The translations under genes and the position numbers were made by a program. The notes below the pieces were generated by a model that did no database searches, was not told the origin of the DNA, and was given only the letters and a program-made list of their open reading frames with translations. DNA of 64,000 bases from Piezodorus guildinii (lineage: Eukaryota; Arthropoda; Insecta; Hemiptera; Pentatomidae): NCBI GenBank assembly GCA_023052935.1, contig CM041292.1, forward strand, positions 173,290,900 to 173,354,899, written 5' to 3'. Positions 31,281-42,129 of this stretch are shown piece after piece; the stretch's first letter is position 1, and every line of letters starts with the position of its first letter.

Positions 31281-33405
31281 TTGCACATTTTCTTGGTTTT
31301 ACCAGACTATTTACCTACCCGGACCAAAGTCAAGGGCTAGGCAAAAATACTATACTATACTGTACTTGACATAGTTATATTTTAAAATTTTCTGATGATA
31401 CTGGCTGTACCGAGGAGAATTGCTTTCTGTCCTTCTTCCAGAACTTTTTCGGGCAGTTTTAAGTTTTTAGTTGCTGAAATGGTGTCATCTGGAATGAGAC
31501 CGTTGCATGAGATAATTATCGGATATACTTTGATTTATTCCAGCTTATAGACTTGACATAGTTCCTGGCACAACTCCTGATATTTTCGTATTTTCTCAGC
31601 AATAGTTTTGTCGATATTGTCATCATTCGGGACAGCAATATCGATGACATAGCCGCATTTTACATTTTGATCCATACCCACTATGTCCGGCTTGTTGTTT
31701 AATATCATGTGATCGGTAATAATGGAACGATCCAGTATATTGTTTTTTTTTCACCTGAGAGTACCTGTTTTGGTTCGTATCGGTAATAAGGAACCTCGTC
31801 TGCTATCATTTGGTATAATAATGCCAGCGATTGGTGAATAATTTTTGCCAAGTTATTATGCCTCATAAGGTATTCTCTCCCTGCCAATGCTTGACACCCA
31901 GACGATACATGTTGGATAGACTCTATAGCCGTTTTACAAAGACGAAATCGTTCACTTATATTCTCTCCACAAATGTATTTCCTATACGCATTGGTTGAAA
32001 TCACTTGATCTTGTATGGCCAAAATAAATCCTTCCGTTTCGGGAAACAACTGACCTTTTTTAAGCCAGAAGATAGAAGCTTCCCAATTTACTCCTGATTG
32101 GGACATTGAGTTGTGAAATCGACCATGTAGTGACTTATTTTTCCAATTTTCAATCAGGGTTTCTTCGGTAGGTCCCTCTTTATGCTCTTCTGAACTGAGG
32201 TTTAAAGCCGTGTATCCAATGTCTAACGCTTTTATTGCAGACCATATTGGAGAATCATTATCTAGGAAACTGCGTCTTAAATTATTTTCTTGCTCTCTGC
32301 AGCTTCTCAACAGACAGACGAGTCCCCTTCCACCTTGCTTACGTGGTAAGTACATTCTTTCTATTGATGATTTGGGATGTCGTTTTCTTTCTGACGTAAA
32401 CAAGATTCTAACTAAACGATCCATTTCTTCGAGTTCCGTATTAGACCATTTTAAAACTCCAAAAGTGTAAGTCAGTACTGGAATAGCCCATGTATTTATT
32501 GCTTTTACTAGATTTCCAGCTGACAAATACGTTCTGAGAATTTTTTTTACTCGCATTTTGAACTCATCTTTAAAATGATCTTTATTATTCTTCGTGAATT
32601 GCAAAATTTGGCCAAATCCTAAGTATTTATAACAGTCCGAATCGCTTAATTGTTTTATTGTTTCATTATTGATAAGCTCGACGTCTGCTTTGTTTGTCAC
32701 CACTCCTCTTTTAACATGCAATTGCAGCACACTTCTCTATTCCGAAAGTCATACCAATTTCATTACTAAATGACTCAACCATATGAATCATGTTTTTCAG
32801 CTCTTTGTCACCTCTTGCATACAATTTCAAATCATCCATGTAAAGAGCATGAGAGATTAAAGTTCCACTATTATTAAGTTTGTAACCCATTCCAGAATCA
32901 TTCAATAATTTCACTAAGAGGATTTAAAGCCAGACAGAACAACAGTGAACCCAACGAGTCACCTTGAAATATTCCTCTGTCTATTGGTATGCACATTTTG
33001 GAACTTCTAAGGTTAGGTAGGTGCAACTTCACCTTTCACGTTTTCATTAGACGCTCTAATAAATCTATAATATTACGATCTACTTTGTAGATGTTTAATA
33101 CTTCTATTAGCCATCCATGTGGGACAGAGTCATACGCCTTTTGATAATTTATCCAGGCTATAGATGCGTTTCGTTTTTTCTTAGCTATTTGGGATGTTAT
33201 GAAAGAGTCTATTACTAATAGTTCTTTGCATCCTTTTGCATTTTTCTTACACCCTAGTTGTTCCTTTGTGATGATATCATACTTGTCGATATGATCTGAT
33301 AATTTACAACTGATCATAGATGATAGTAGTTTATAAACCCCGTTTAAGCAGGTGATAGGTCGAAAATCTTTAGGAGCAAGCTGATTCTTAGCCGATTTAG
33401 GGATT
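31281..33405 (-). mobile_element. Dong/R4-like LINE, 5'-truncated
   Basis: This minus-strand element has an RT, a zinc-knuckle-like region, and a restriction-enzyme-like endonuclease at the C-terminus, the architecture of the R2/R4 group. Its 3' UTR ends gtgcaataaaaataataata at 31283-31268. Its 5'-truncated end directly abuts a (TAA)n/(TTA)n tract at 33405-33450. Known Dong elements insert into TAA repeats, so both junctions fit that habit. Confidence 0.83.
31382..33400 (-). pseudogene. Dong/R4-like RT with restriction-like endonuclease, broken
   Basis: Reading from the 5' side on the minus strand: DFRPITCLNGVYKLLSSM (33380-33320), EQLGCKKNAKGCKELLVIDS, WINYQKAYDSVPHGWLIE (palm motif A), YMDDLKLYARGDKELKNM (32840, motif C), EKCAAI, then CYKYLGFGQ and the long thumb/tail frame (31705-32730). 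A CCHC-like stretch is degenerate: RLCKTAIESIQHVSSGC lacks the first cysteine. After a shift near 31710 comes KPDIVGMDQNVKCGYVIDIA, the PD..D core of the restriction-like endonuclease, with EKIRKYQEL after it. An in-frame stop precedes IKVYPIIISCNGLIP. At least three frame breaks are present. Confidence 0.85.
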
Positions 33406-33450
33406 AAATAATAATAATAATAATAATAATTATTATTATTATATTATTAT
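33405..33450. repeat. (TAA)n/(TTA)n palindromic microsatellite
   Basis: TAA units run directly into TTA units, giving a short inverted structure. It is the probable target of the Dong-like element. Confidence 0.9.
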
Positions 33451-33454
33451 GTTC

Positions 33455-33925
33455 AATTAGGAATCATCTCAGCTTAAAAATAAATAGTATCTCTTTCTGC
33501 TGCCTATATTGGGTAAAAAATATTTCAAAGATCTTAGAACGGTCTAATTTTGAAAATAAAACAAACAATTGTTCTAAGTCAACAAAATACGATGAGGCTG
33601 TTTGCTGTTTGAACAAGCTTTAGAGAGGGCTTTAATCTTGAGAGAAATTGCTCCAATATTGACACTAGGCTCGTACCAAAGGACTGGGAAGTTAAACCCT
33701 TTTCAAACCAAAGTGTATAAATTACATGATGTAAGGAATGACTATTTTAATTTTCCTCTTTGTCAGGTGTTTCAGATGAACTTAATTCTTAAACAGAAAT
33801 GAATGCCAAATTTCAATTTATTGAATACTTGTTCCATATTCGAATATTTATTCAATTTGTTTCTGTGTATTTACATGTCTTAACTTAATCAATTTCTTAT
33901 ATTAAGAACAGGCATTCGAATGTGC
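33455..33925. other. No gene seen
   Basis: AT-rich spacer. The 66-codon frame at 33602-33802 has no recognisable features. Confidence 0.55.
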
Positions 33926-33930
33926 ATAAT

Positions 33931-33983
33931 CTTTTTTTTTTAATATTTATATTCAGCAATATTACATTCGTTTACTATAATGA
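33931..33983 (-). mobile_element. Family A 3' end relic, left part
   Basis: The T-run at 33931-33941 and ttcagcaatattacattcg match the family A 3' terminus. The relic resumes after the RTE insertion at 37221 (actataatgaaaataataat, comparable to cataatgaacagtagtaat). Confidence 0.6.
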
Positions 33984-36900
33984 CCTCGCGCGGATCTCAT
34001 TACCGCGTATGGGGAGCGTCCCACGGGTGGCGGATGTGGGGATGGTCGGTGGAATTTCTTCGGAAGCTCCTCCCGGCTAAGTCCGATGGACTCGCTGACC
34101 AACAATGAGAGCGGTCCCCCAGGCTTGCTGGAGGGTGTGACGTAGGTTCGAACGCCCTACTCACATATTTTAGTTCACAAAATATCACCAAAAGTCATGG
34201 ATTCCTCTGAGGTAAAACGCTCATTATCCGGAGGTAAACTAGTCCCCCGTTCGGGTCTCCGGGTGGGGACTGCTTCAGGGGAATCATGGCGCAAGATGAA
34301 AATTAGAGATCTAACAATAGGGACGTGGAACGTTAGAAGTTTAAATACGGCAGGTGGGTTAAAGTCGGTCGCGAATGAAGTTAAGGGGTACCATTTAGAT
34401 ATCGTTGCATTACAAGAGGTTCGCTGGCCAGGGGAGGGTTCGTTAACAGAAGGAAAGTATACTATTTGGTACGGGGGGAGCGTTAATTATTGTCTAGGTA
34501 CCGGGTTTCTGATTAGGAATAATTTCTTTCCGCATTACGGGACGTACAGTTCTTTAGTGAAAGAATATCGGTTGCTATATTTCAAGGGCGTTGGTTTAAA
34601 ATCGCGTTTATAAACATTCATTCTCCCACCGAAGACAGTGATGATGAAGTAAAATGCGAATTTTATGATAAACTAGAGTCGGTTTACGATAAGTTACCGC
34701 GAAATTACATTAAGATAATACTAGGCGACGCGAACGCAAAGGTTGGAAGGGAAGAAGTATATCGTCCTACAATCGGTAAAGAAAGTTTGCACGATTATAG
34801 TAATGATAATGGGACCCGACTAATAAACTTTGCCATTTCGAAAAACCTAGTAATCAAAAGTACTACATTTAAACATAAGGATATTCATAAGTATACGTGG
34901 ACATCGCCGGATGGACAAACACGGAATCAAATCGATCATGTTTTAATACAAAACAGATGGCAAAGTAGCATAATTAACGTGAGATCGTATCGCGGTGCAG
35001 AATGCGGTTCTGATCATGAATTAGTAATCGCGAAACTTCGACAAAAACTAAATACAAAAAAGAGAACACCGAACTATATTCGTCCCGAGAATTTTGATTT
35101 AGTTAAATTGAACAACCTCGAAATTAGAAAACAATTCGCGATAGAAGTAAAAAATCGGTTCGAAGCTTTGGAATCTTCAGACGAGGAACACGAAGATGTA
35201 AACAAATTATGGGAAGGAATCAGGGATAATATTAAAGAGGTTGGTAATTTATGTCTTGGAAAAATCGAAAATAAAAAGAACAAACCTTGGTTCGACAGGG
35301 ATTGTCAAAATATGTGCGAAAAAAGAAAAACCGCTAAACTGAATTCCTTAAATAATCCAAGCGATAATAATGTGGCTTATTTTCGGTTAGTAAAGAATGA
35401 AACTTCAAAACTATTAAAAAATAAGAGAGTATCTTAAAGACAAAATAATAGAAATAGAAAAACACAGAAACGAAAATAACGTAAGAGAGATATACAAAGG
35501 TATAAACAAATCGCGTAAAAGATTTGAACCTCTATTGAATGCGGTTAAAGATGCAAATAACAATATAATTGCGGATCCTTCTGAGATATTAAATAAATTT
35601 AAACAACACTTTGACGGCATCTTAAATACGGAAAATAATAATCAATCTCCTCTCTCTGAATATCAGAGCGCTGAACCATGGATAGACGCTCCGAGTAAAG
35701 AGGAAGTCGAAATGGCGATAGGAAAATTAAAACGTTATAAGGCCGCAGGAAATGATAATATCACGAGTGAATTAATCAAGGCGTGTGGAGAAGCGGGCGT
35801 TTCCAAAATACATTTTTTAGTTAAAAAGATCTGGGAAACTGAAACAATGCCAGAAGAATGGAAAGAATCAATACTTATTCCGATTCACAAAAAAGGACCG
35901 AGGTCGGATTGTAGCAACTATCGTGGGATCTCTCTTCTCCCAGTATGCTATAAAATATTCTCGTCAATTCTAACTAGTCGAATCACGGAATATGCTGAGG
36001 AAATTATCGGAGATTACCAATGTGGTTTTAGGCGGAATCGCTCGACTATTGACCAAATATTTTCCTTACGTCAAATATTAGAGAAAAAATTGGAATACAA
36101 CGGTGTAGTCCATCAACTTTATATCGATTTTAAAAAGGCTTATGATTCAATAGACCGTCAGAAGCTATATAACATCATGATTGAACAGGGAATACCTAGA
36201 AAGTTAGTAAACCTAGTAGAGATGTGTTTGTCGGAAACATTCCATAAAGTTAGAATCGGTCATAATTACTCCGAGAGATTTGAGGTGCGATCGGGTTTGA
36301 AACAGGGTGACTCCCTTTCACCTGTGTTATTTAATATAGCTTTAGAATATGTCATAGAAAAGGTGATGTTTACCGAGAAAGGCTTAAATATGGGTGACAA
36401 GATTCCGGTTTTGGGGTATGCCGATGATCTGGTACTGCTAGGTGAAGACACGGAAACCATACAACTAAATACAAGTGTGTTAATAAAAACCGGTAAAGAA
36501 ATAGGACTCGAATTAAATACCGATAAAACGAAGTATATGATTAGTAGCAGAAACGGTGTCGATCTTGGTGATATTGATGTATCAGGTCATACTTTTGAAC
36601 ACGTAGAGAAATTCAAGTATTTAGGTTCAATTATAACTAGAAAAAATGAAATCCAGGAAGAAATAAAGTCCCGGTTAAAGGTGGGAAATGCGTGTTATTA
36701 TTCAGTTGCTAAGTTACTTAGATCGCGGCTTCTATCTAAAAACTTAAAGATTAGAATTTATAAAACTATTATTCTTCCAACGGTTCTTTACGGATGTGAA
36801 ACGTGGCCGCTTACTTTAAAGGATGAACAACGGCTTAAGGTTTTCGAGAATAAGGTACTGCGTAAAATATTTGGTCCGAAGAGAGATGAGGCCACTGGGG

Positions 36901-37220
36901 AGTTTAGAAGGTTGTACAACGCAGAGTTGCGAAGTTTGTACCCTGTGAATATAATTGAGTTGATAGCATCGCGGAGACTCAAATGGGCGCGTAAAGTTGT
37001 TGGACTTAGTGAGGAACGGATTCCGAGAAAGCTGGTATTCGCTGAACCGACTGGTAGGCGTCCGAAAGGTAGGCCGAAGCGGAGATGGGAGGATTGCGTT
37101 AAGGCTGATCTCGGGAGCTTGGGCTTGAATGGTGAGCATTGGACGATTCTGTGTAGGCGGAATTTGGTGGTATCGGCATCGAACCTTCGGGTTCGCTAAG
37201 CCTATTATTATTATTATTAT
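33984..37220 (+). mobile_element. Full-length RTE-type LINE
   Basis: This 3,237-bp element, usual for RTE, is bounded by the perfect 11-bp target duplication tactataatga (33973-33983 and 37221-37231). It has a GC-rich 5' UTR (33984-34196), one long broken frame, and a short 3' end of (ATT)n at 37203-37220 instead of poly(A). Fragments of the same family are at 43843-44357 and 52149-52670. Confidence 0.93.
34197..37199 (+). pseudogene. RTE-type endonuclease-RT, two frameshifts
   Basis: APE endonuclease: IGTWNVRSLN at about 34316, DIVALQEVRWPG, then after a frameshift near 34600 IILGDANAKVGRE and SDHELVIAKL. A second one-base shift near 35430 leads into the RT frame, which stays open to 37199. 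That frame shows KYKAAGNDNITSELIK-like KRYKAAGNDNI, NYRGISLLPVCYKIF, YQCGFRRNRSTIDQIFSLRQ, LYIDFKKAYDSIDR (motif A), SGLKQGDSLSPVLFN and GYADDLVLLGED (motif C, near 36418). The end is FKYLGSIIT...LPTVLYGCETWPLTLKDEQR and RRPKGRPKRRWEDC. All catalytic residues look present, so only the two shifts kill it. Confidence 0.92.
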
Positions 37221-37239
37221 TACTATAATGAAAATAATA

Positions 37240-37500
37240 ATATTGATAAATGATTCCATAATACCAATTTTTAATTCTTATTTTTCCACTTCCTTTGTGC
37301 CATTCCATTTTCATGATTTTTTCACCATTTCATCCTCTCATGATTAAAAAAAAAACGTGGTAACTTTGCAGATATCGAATCAAAACAAAAACTAGCAGTA
37401 TAATAATTATCTACTTTACACTTTTTGTCATCATATATGAAAGCAGTTTTAAAAAATTAGTAAAAAACGAGACTTTTAGCGAGTTAAAAGTTTATAAAGA
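37240..37500. other. No gene; family A relic fades out
   Basis: Up to about 37290 the sequence still resembles the decayed family A 3' UTR interrupted by the RTE. Beyond that I recognise nothing. Confidence 0.45.
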
Positions 37501-37504
37501 ATTT

Positions 37505-38647
37505 TTAAAAATGACAAATCTTGTTTTTTACGAATATCTCTGTAAAATCTCAAAAGGGACTGTGTGAAATATTATAAAAATGATACAGATCTCACATCTA
37601 TACGATGTGTATGAGTTACATAAATTTGGTGACTGAGACTGAACTATATAAAATTATACCTCTATATAATAAGACTGTAGGATAAAATTTAGTAGCTGTG
37701 ACTCAAGTAGTTTCAGTGTTACCATTGGGTTGTGTCACATGAAATGTCCGTTTTCAAGGTAAAGGATATTTTTTTTTTTAAATACGATATGAAAACAAGA
37801 TAATTTTATTCGAAGAATTTGCCTTCTTTTCCTACACATTTTTCCTAACGTGACACCAAAAGTTTTATCCCCGAACTGAAAAACTCTGAGCTTTGAAGTG
37901 AAACAAAATCTGAAAACGCACTTTTCACTTAATCATCATTTTCAAACAGTTTTCCTTTGACAAAGTTGTCTAAATTCCTGAACAGGTGATAATCTGTTAG
38001 AGACAAGTCGGGAGAATATGGTGGGTGCGAAGAACTTCGTAGCACAGTTCTTTCAATTTTTGCACGGTATGTTTTGAAACATGGGGTCTTGCTGCCGCTC
38101 AGTGAGATCATGAGGTACCCATGTATCGAGCTTTTTTACTTTCCCAATACACTTTAAATGTCTGGAAACGGTAGATGCAATTGCATTTAGTTGTTCTGAG
38201 AGTCCTTTAACTGTTTGGTAGGGGTTTCCTTCTTCTGCATGTTTGAGGATATCGTCTATTACGGACGGAGGTCTTCCTCGGGGCAAGTTTTCCAAGTCGG
38301 TATCCCCAGCTGAAAACTTAGCAAACCAACGGCGAATGGTCCGTTCATTAACACTCCCTTCCCTATACGCCTTGCAAATATTTCTAGCGGCCTCAGCTGC
38401 TGAATGGCCGAGTTTAAACTCGTACAAAAATATTACTCGAAAATCGCGTGTTTACATGTTCATATTTGGAGGTATATTAAAAAGTGGGTAGTTGATTGGG
38501 AAGCTAATGTTTATAATACAAAGGTAGAGGATTAGTAACTGTTTACTTTAAATATGTAAACATTCGGAAGAAAACAACAGAGACCTGCGAAATCCTTTAT
38601 GTATTTTATAAACAATAAAAACGGACATTTCGTGTGAAACAACCCAA
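37505..38647 (-). mobile_element. mariner element copy 1 with extra 3' segment
   Basis: The canonical inverted repeats are ttgggttgtgtcacatgaaa (37725-37744) and its partner ending acaaccca at 38646, with a flanking TA only on the right (38648-38649). On the left, about 220 bp beyond the inverted repeat (37505-37724) match the segment beyond the 3' repeat of copy 2 (57959-58180). I therefore include it as part of the element. The outermost repeat seen in copy 2 is missing here. Confidence 0.75.
37905..38460 (-). pseudogene. mariner transposase, internally deleted
   Basis: The N-terminal DNA-binding half is present: YEFKLGHSAAEAARNICKAY, SVNERTIRRWFAKFSAGD, LENLPRGRPPSV, then STVSRHLKCIGKVKKLDTWV and PHDLTERQQ. 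The sequence then jumps to the region equivalent to KHTVQKLKELCYEVL, followed in another frame by HPPYSPDLSLTDYHLFRNLD (third catalytic D region). The first catalytic D and its surroundings are deleted. Codon 4 is a stop (MNM*TRDF), and a later stop follows FENDD. It is non-functional. Confidence 0.85.
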
Positions 38648-38768
38648 TAATATGGTTTAGTTTCAAGAAGGTTGGTAAGATGAGAGCAATACTTGCAGGT
38701 CATTAATGTGTTATGTATTATATTTCGAACACGAACTGAGTCTCAACCACTAAATTTATTATATATTT

Positions 38769-38789
38769 CTCTCTCTCTCTCTATATTTT

Positions 38790-38865
<76 letters not shown>
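38769..38865. repeat. Palindromic compound microsatellite (CT)n-(AT)n-(AG)n
   Basis: A CT tract (38769-38782), an AT-rich tract (38783-38840) and an AG tract (38841-38865) make a near-perfect inverted repeat of about 97 bp. Confidence 0.93.
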
Positions 38866-38879
38866 TCAGATTAGATGTT

Positions 38880-39515
38880 TATTGTCTTAGGACGTGAAAA
38901 AAAAAAATTACTCTCCCCCCTCCCACTCTTCAAAATTTGAGAGCTTACGTTTAAAGATGCGTAGAATCCAAATAAAATTAAACAGCTATACATATTATAT
39001 TTGTATTTGTATTTTGTTCGAAAATAAAACCAAAGGGTAAGAAAAAAAAAATAAAAAAAATAAAATAAAATTAAATTAAATTCATTTATCTAAACTATAG
39101 TTGGATGTAACCTTTCAACGGAGTTCCACCGATTCTTTAGCCTGCCAAAATAAATCTAGATTATTTTTGCCCTACCAGCATTCATATTTAACTGTTTTAG
39201 TATTTTAAAAATCGTCCAAGTATTTTTTGTCTAAGCTTGTTTTCTTAGAACATTCATAACCGAGTGTTTTCTATGGGTTTAATTTTTTAACACTTAGATC
39301 TGTGCTCTCTATCTGTTTCTGGAAGCATTATCTTAAGATACGAATTTCTGAAAAATATGTAATTATGTAGACTGTTGTCAGGCTAACAAATAAATGTTGT
39401 AATTAATATCTTGTTCCAGCTTATCTTGAAGAACGTAAAACAAATATGAGAGGAGGTGGTGTTTTAAATCCATACCTTAACAAAAAATTAAAATTATGTT
39501 GTTTAAAGCAAACTA
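38880..39515. other. No gene seen
   Basis: AT-rich spacer with A-runs. Nothing recognised. Confidence 0.55.
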
Positions 39516-39518
39516 CTA

Positions 39519-40487
39519 TTACTTTCACTTACTATATATAGTAAGGGAAAGTATTGCGATCGTGAAAATTTTCGAATTCCAATTTTCAACGGAAATACAC
39601 ATTTTAGGGTCCCCTGAGTCCAACTAACCAAGTCCCGCTAAAAGTTCTGTGTTTGTGTGTGTATGTTAACTCCCGGGCAGAAACGGTAAGTCCTATGAAA
39701 CTGAAATTTCACATTTAAGGCAAATATACGCCCGAGACGTTACAAAACCTTTTTCATCAAAATGAGATTACCAGAAGAGCCACTTTATACTATGCATTTT
39801 GCACCTTTTTTCGATTTTCTCGAATACGGTCCCGACGATTTTGATTAAACTCGCTATATCGACGTAAAATGTAATAAGCTTTAATATCATGTAGGTTTCA
39901 TTATGATCAAAATGATCTGACAGAGCTTAAATGCCGATATTTTGATTCTTCCTCTAAAGTACCTTTAATTTTGTTGATTATATAAAAACATCTTGTTACC
40001 ACTGATGAAAAACAGGTAAATATATAAATTGAATGAATTCGATACTCAACTAAATGATAAAACAGAAAAAATATTTTTTTAATGCAATTTTTCGGTTTTG
40101 AACATAAGAACAGTAATATACATGTATGATATACCGTTGGAAAGCTAAAGATTTTTGAAAAAATATTATCTTATACTTAAGCTTTTAAAAGTTAATAGAG
40201 AGTGATGAAAAGAAGATAAAACCTGATTATTTTAGATAATAATATAATAGATTTTTTAATAAAACACATGTTTCTTTAGAAATTCAATATAATTAATTCT
40301 TTAATAGTTTAACTAATTTTTATCTATAACTGTATTTGAAAATTCTTTAATTGATTTTAACAACGGAGGTAAGTGAAAGTCGTGTGTTGCCCGCACCAAT
40401 TTTTTTTTTATCTCTAACTGTATTAGAAAATGTTTCAATCGATTTATAAAACGGAGGTAAGTGAAAGTCGTGTGTTGCCCGCACCAG
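39519..40487 (+). repeat. Repeat C copy 5, best preserved
   Basis: It begins ttactttcacttacta and ends gtaagtgaaagtcgtgtgtt, so the termini carry an inverted ctttcacttac (11 bp). The interior has aaagtattgcgatcgtgaaa, a GT-rich tract (39645-39662), tgaaactgaaatttcacatt, gagacgttacaaaacc, ttttgattaaactcgctata and aaatgccgatattttgatt. The last ~85 bp are duplicated in tandem (40310-40400 and 40405-40487). I see no ORF of note. It could be a non-autonomous DNA element. Confidence 0.8.
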
Positions 40488-40489
40488 AT

Positions 40490-41222
40490 TTGTTTTCATT
40501 ATTATTATCCCTAGCTAGTAAAAACTATTGATAATGAAAATGTATTTAATTGTTTACGTTTTCTATTACATTAAGGGTTTCTGTTTTAGTTAAGCTAAGT
40601 TATAATTCCTGAGTTTTAAAATTATTCGACACCCTCAATATATATTTGTTACAGCTAGCAGTTTCTTATTAATTAGTATGTAACTATGATTTCGAAGTTT
40701 GTTCTTAGTTAATATCAATTTACGCGAGTTCACAATAGACTCGGCCAATGTGAAAACTTTCGCGCCGCAGTTTAATCCCACTCCCTTGTTAGGTGCAATT
40801 TACAGAACAAGTTTGGAACTCTACCAGAAATCTGTTTTAATAGCAACTTTAGGAAACTCGACTTTATAGGACACCAAGAGGTTAAATAGTTGTGAAGATG
40901 GTACCGATTATTTTTATTACTATTAGTTTATATATCAGAAAAAGTGCAAACAATCAAAGCTAATGTTTTAAAGAACACTCCTTCAATATCAAACACCTTA
41001 CATGTTGATGTTAAAGGAGGATCCTTGAATAAGCGTATGTTAAACAAGGCACGAAGAATACATATACCAGTAATCATTGTGTCTGTGCTTCGATTGAATA
41101 TAATAATCCACTGCACTGATTTCTGTTTTTTTTTTTGTCTTTGTTTAGTTTAGCGATGATAGTGTACCGACTACCAGAAAAAAAGCAATGATATTTAGCC
41201 TAATTATTTGTTTATTTAAAAA
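40490..41222. other. No recognised gene
   Basis: AT-rich with a slightly GC-richer patch at 40730-40830 (tttcgcgccgcagtttaatc). I cannot assign it. Confidence 0.5.
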
Positions 41223-41224
41223 AT

Positions 41225-41420
41225 CTGGTGCACCCACCACACGACTTCCACTTACCTCCGTTGTTAAAATTAATTTCAGAATTTTTGAATACATTCAGAG
41301 ATGAAATGTATAGGGAAGTGAAAGTAAAGAGGTTAAGGAATTAATTAAATTGAATTTCGATAGAAACTTGTGTTTTATTAAATGATCTATTATGTTATTA
41401 TCAACGACAATCAGGTAAGT
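41225..41420 (-). repeat. Repeat C fragment (copy 6)
   Basis: ccacacgacttccacttacc, then ttgttaaaattaatttcaga, then gatagaaacttgtgttttat and ttatcaacgacaatcagg match repeat C in reverse. Confidence 0.7.
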
Positions 41421-41562
41421 TTATCTGCTTATCCTAGATGAAGGAGCCTTATAGTGCTTTTGTCGATACATTTTTCTTTTTTTTCAGCAAATATGACTGA
41501 ATTTAAGTTATTTTAATAATAACTGCCCTTTCCCATTCTTTTGTAAATTTATTTTGTACTAA

Positions 41563-41790
41563 AACTTTTCATTTATCAAATCAAACTATTTTTTGTAGTT
41601 CAGTGTAGTTTACAATAAAAAAATTGATCCTTTGAATTACAAACCCATGGGTGGGACATCAATAAATAACATGGGGTTTATGAAAGCTATCCTTAGTAGT
41701 ATGTTTCGTTATGAGATTTATATTTTATCACTTTTAACAATAAAAACTTGGCAGCTGAGCGTGATCTCGGCCTACGCAAAGGCTTATTAT
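41563..41790 (+). repeat. Local duplication K, copy 1
   Basis: Shares with 42130-42300 plus 42646-42735 the blocks caaactattttttgtag, aaaaattgatcc(t/c)ttgaat, acaaacccatgggtgggac, gagatttatattttatc and cttggc(a/g)gctgagcgtgat. The last block resembles the 3' half of SINE family 1. Confidence 0.8.
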
Positions 41791-41884
41791 CTCGAAATAA
41801 TCATATTACAAAATCATGAAATTTTGTTATTCACATATACAATCCACTCACTCATCTTGAGGATCGAATATGTTCAAAAGTAAG

Positions 41885-42125
41885 AAATTAGTTTTTGAGT
41901 AATCAGAGAGTTCAAGGAAAGCGAGCTTGTTACAAAGTCAATGCATGGAAAAATAGTAAAATGATATGAACTAAAAGTGTGAAACCATATTTCGGCTTGA
42001 ACATAACCTGGGTCAACGATCTTGTTTTGGGTTTGTAGGAATATTAATTAACTGTCGAATAGCACTAATTAAATTTTTATATCATCTTATAATGGTTATC
42101 TCGCTTATAATGGTCCACTATAACT
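41885..42125 (+). repeat. Local duplication L, copy 1
   Basis: It matches 46436-46668 over about 235 bp, including ttcaaggaaagcga, ttcggcttgaacat, attaattaactgtcgaatag and ttatctcgcttataatggtc. Confidence 0.85.
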
Positions 42126-42129
42126 AAAA

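Noticed and set aside
36816..37314. Minus-strand open frames at the 3' end of the RTE
   Set aside because: They are shadows of the RT frame and the (ATT)n end.
37725..38647. Canonical mariner limits as the full extent of copy 1
   Set aside because: There is no TA at the inner left boundary, and the adjoining segment is shared with copy 2, so the element probably extends further.
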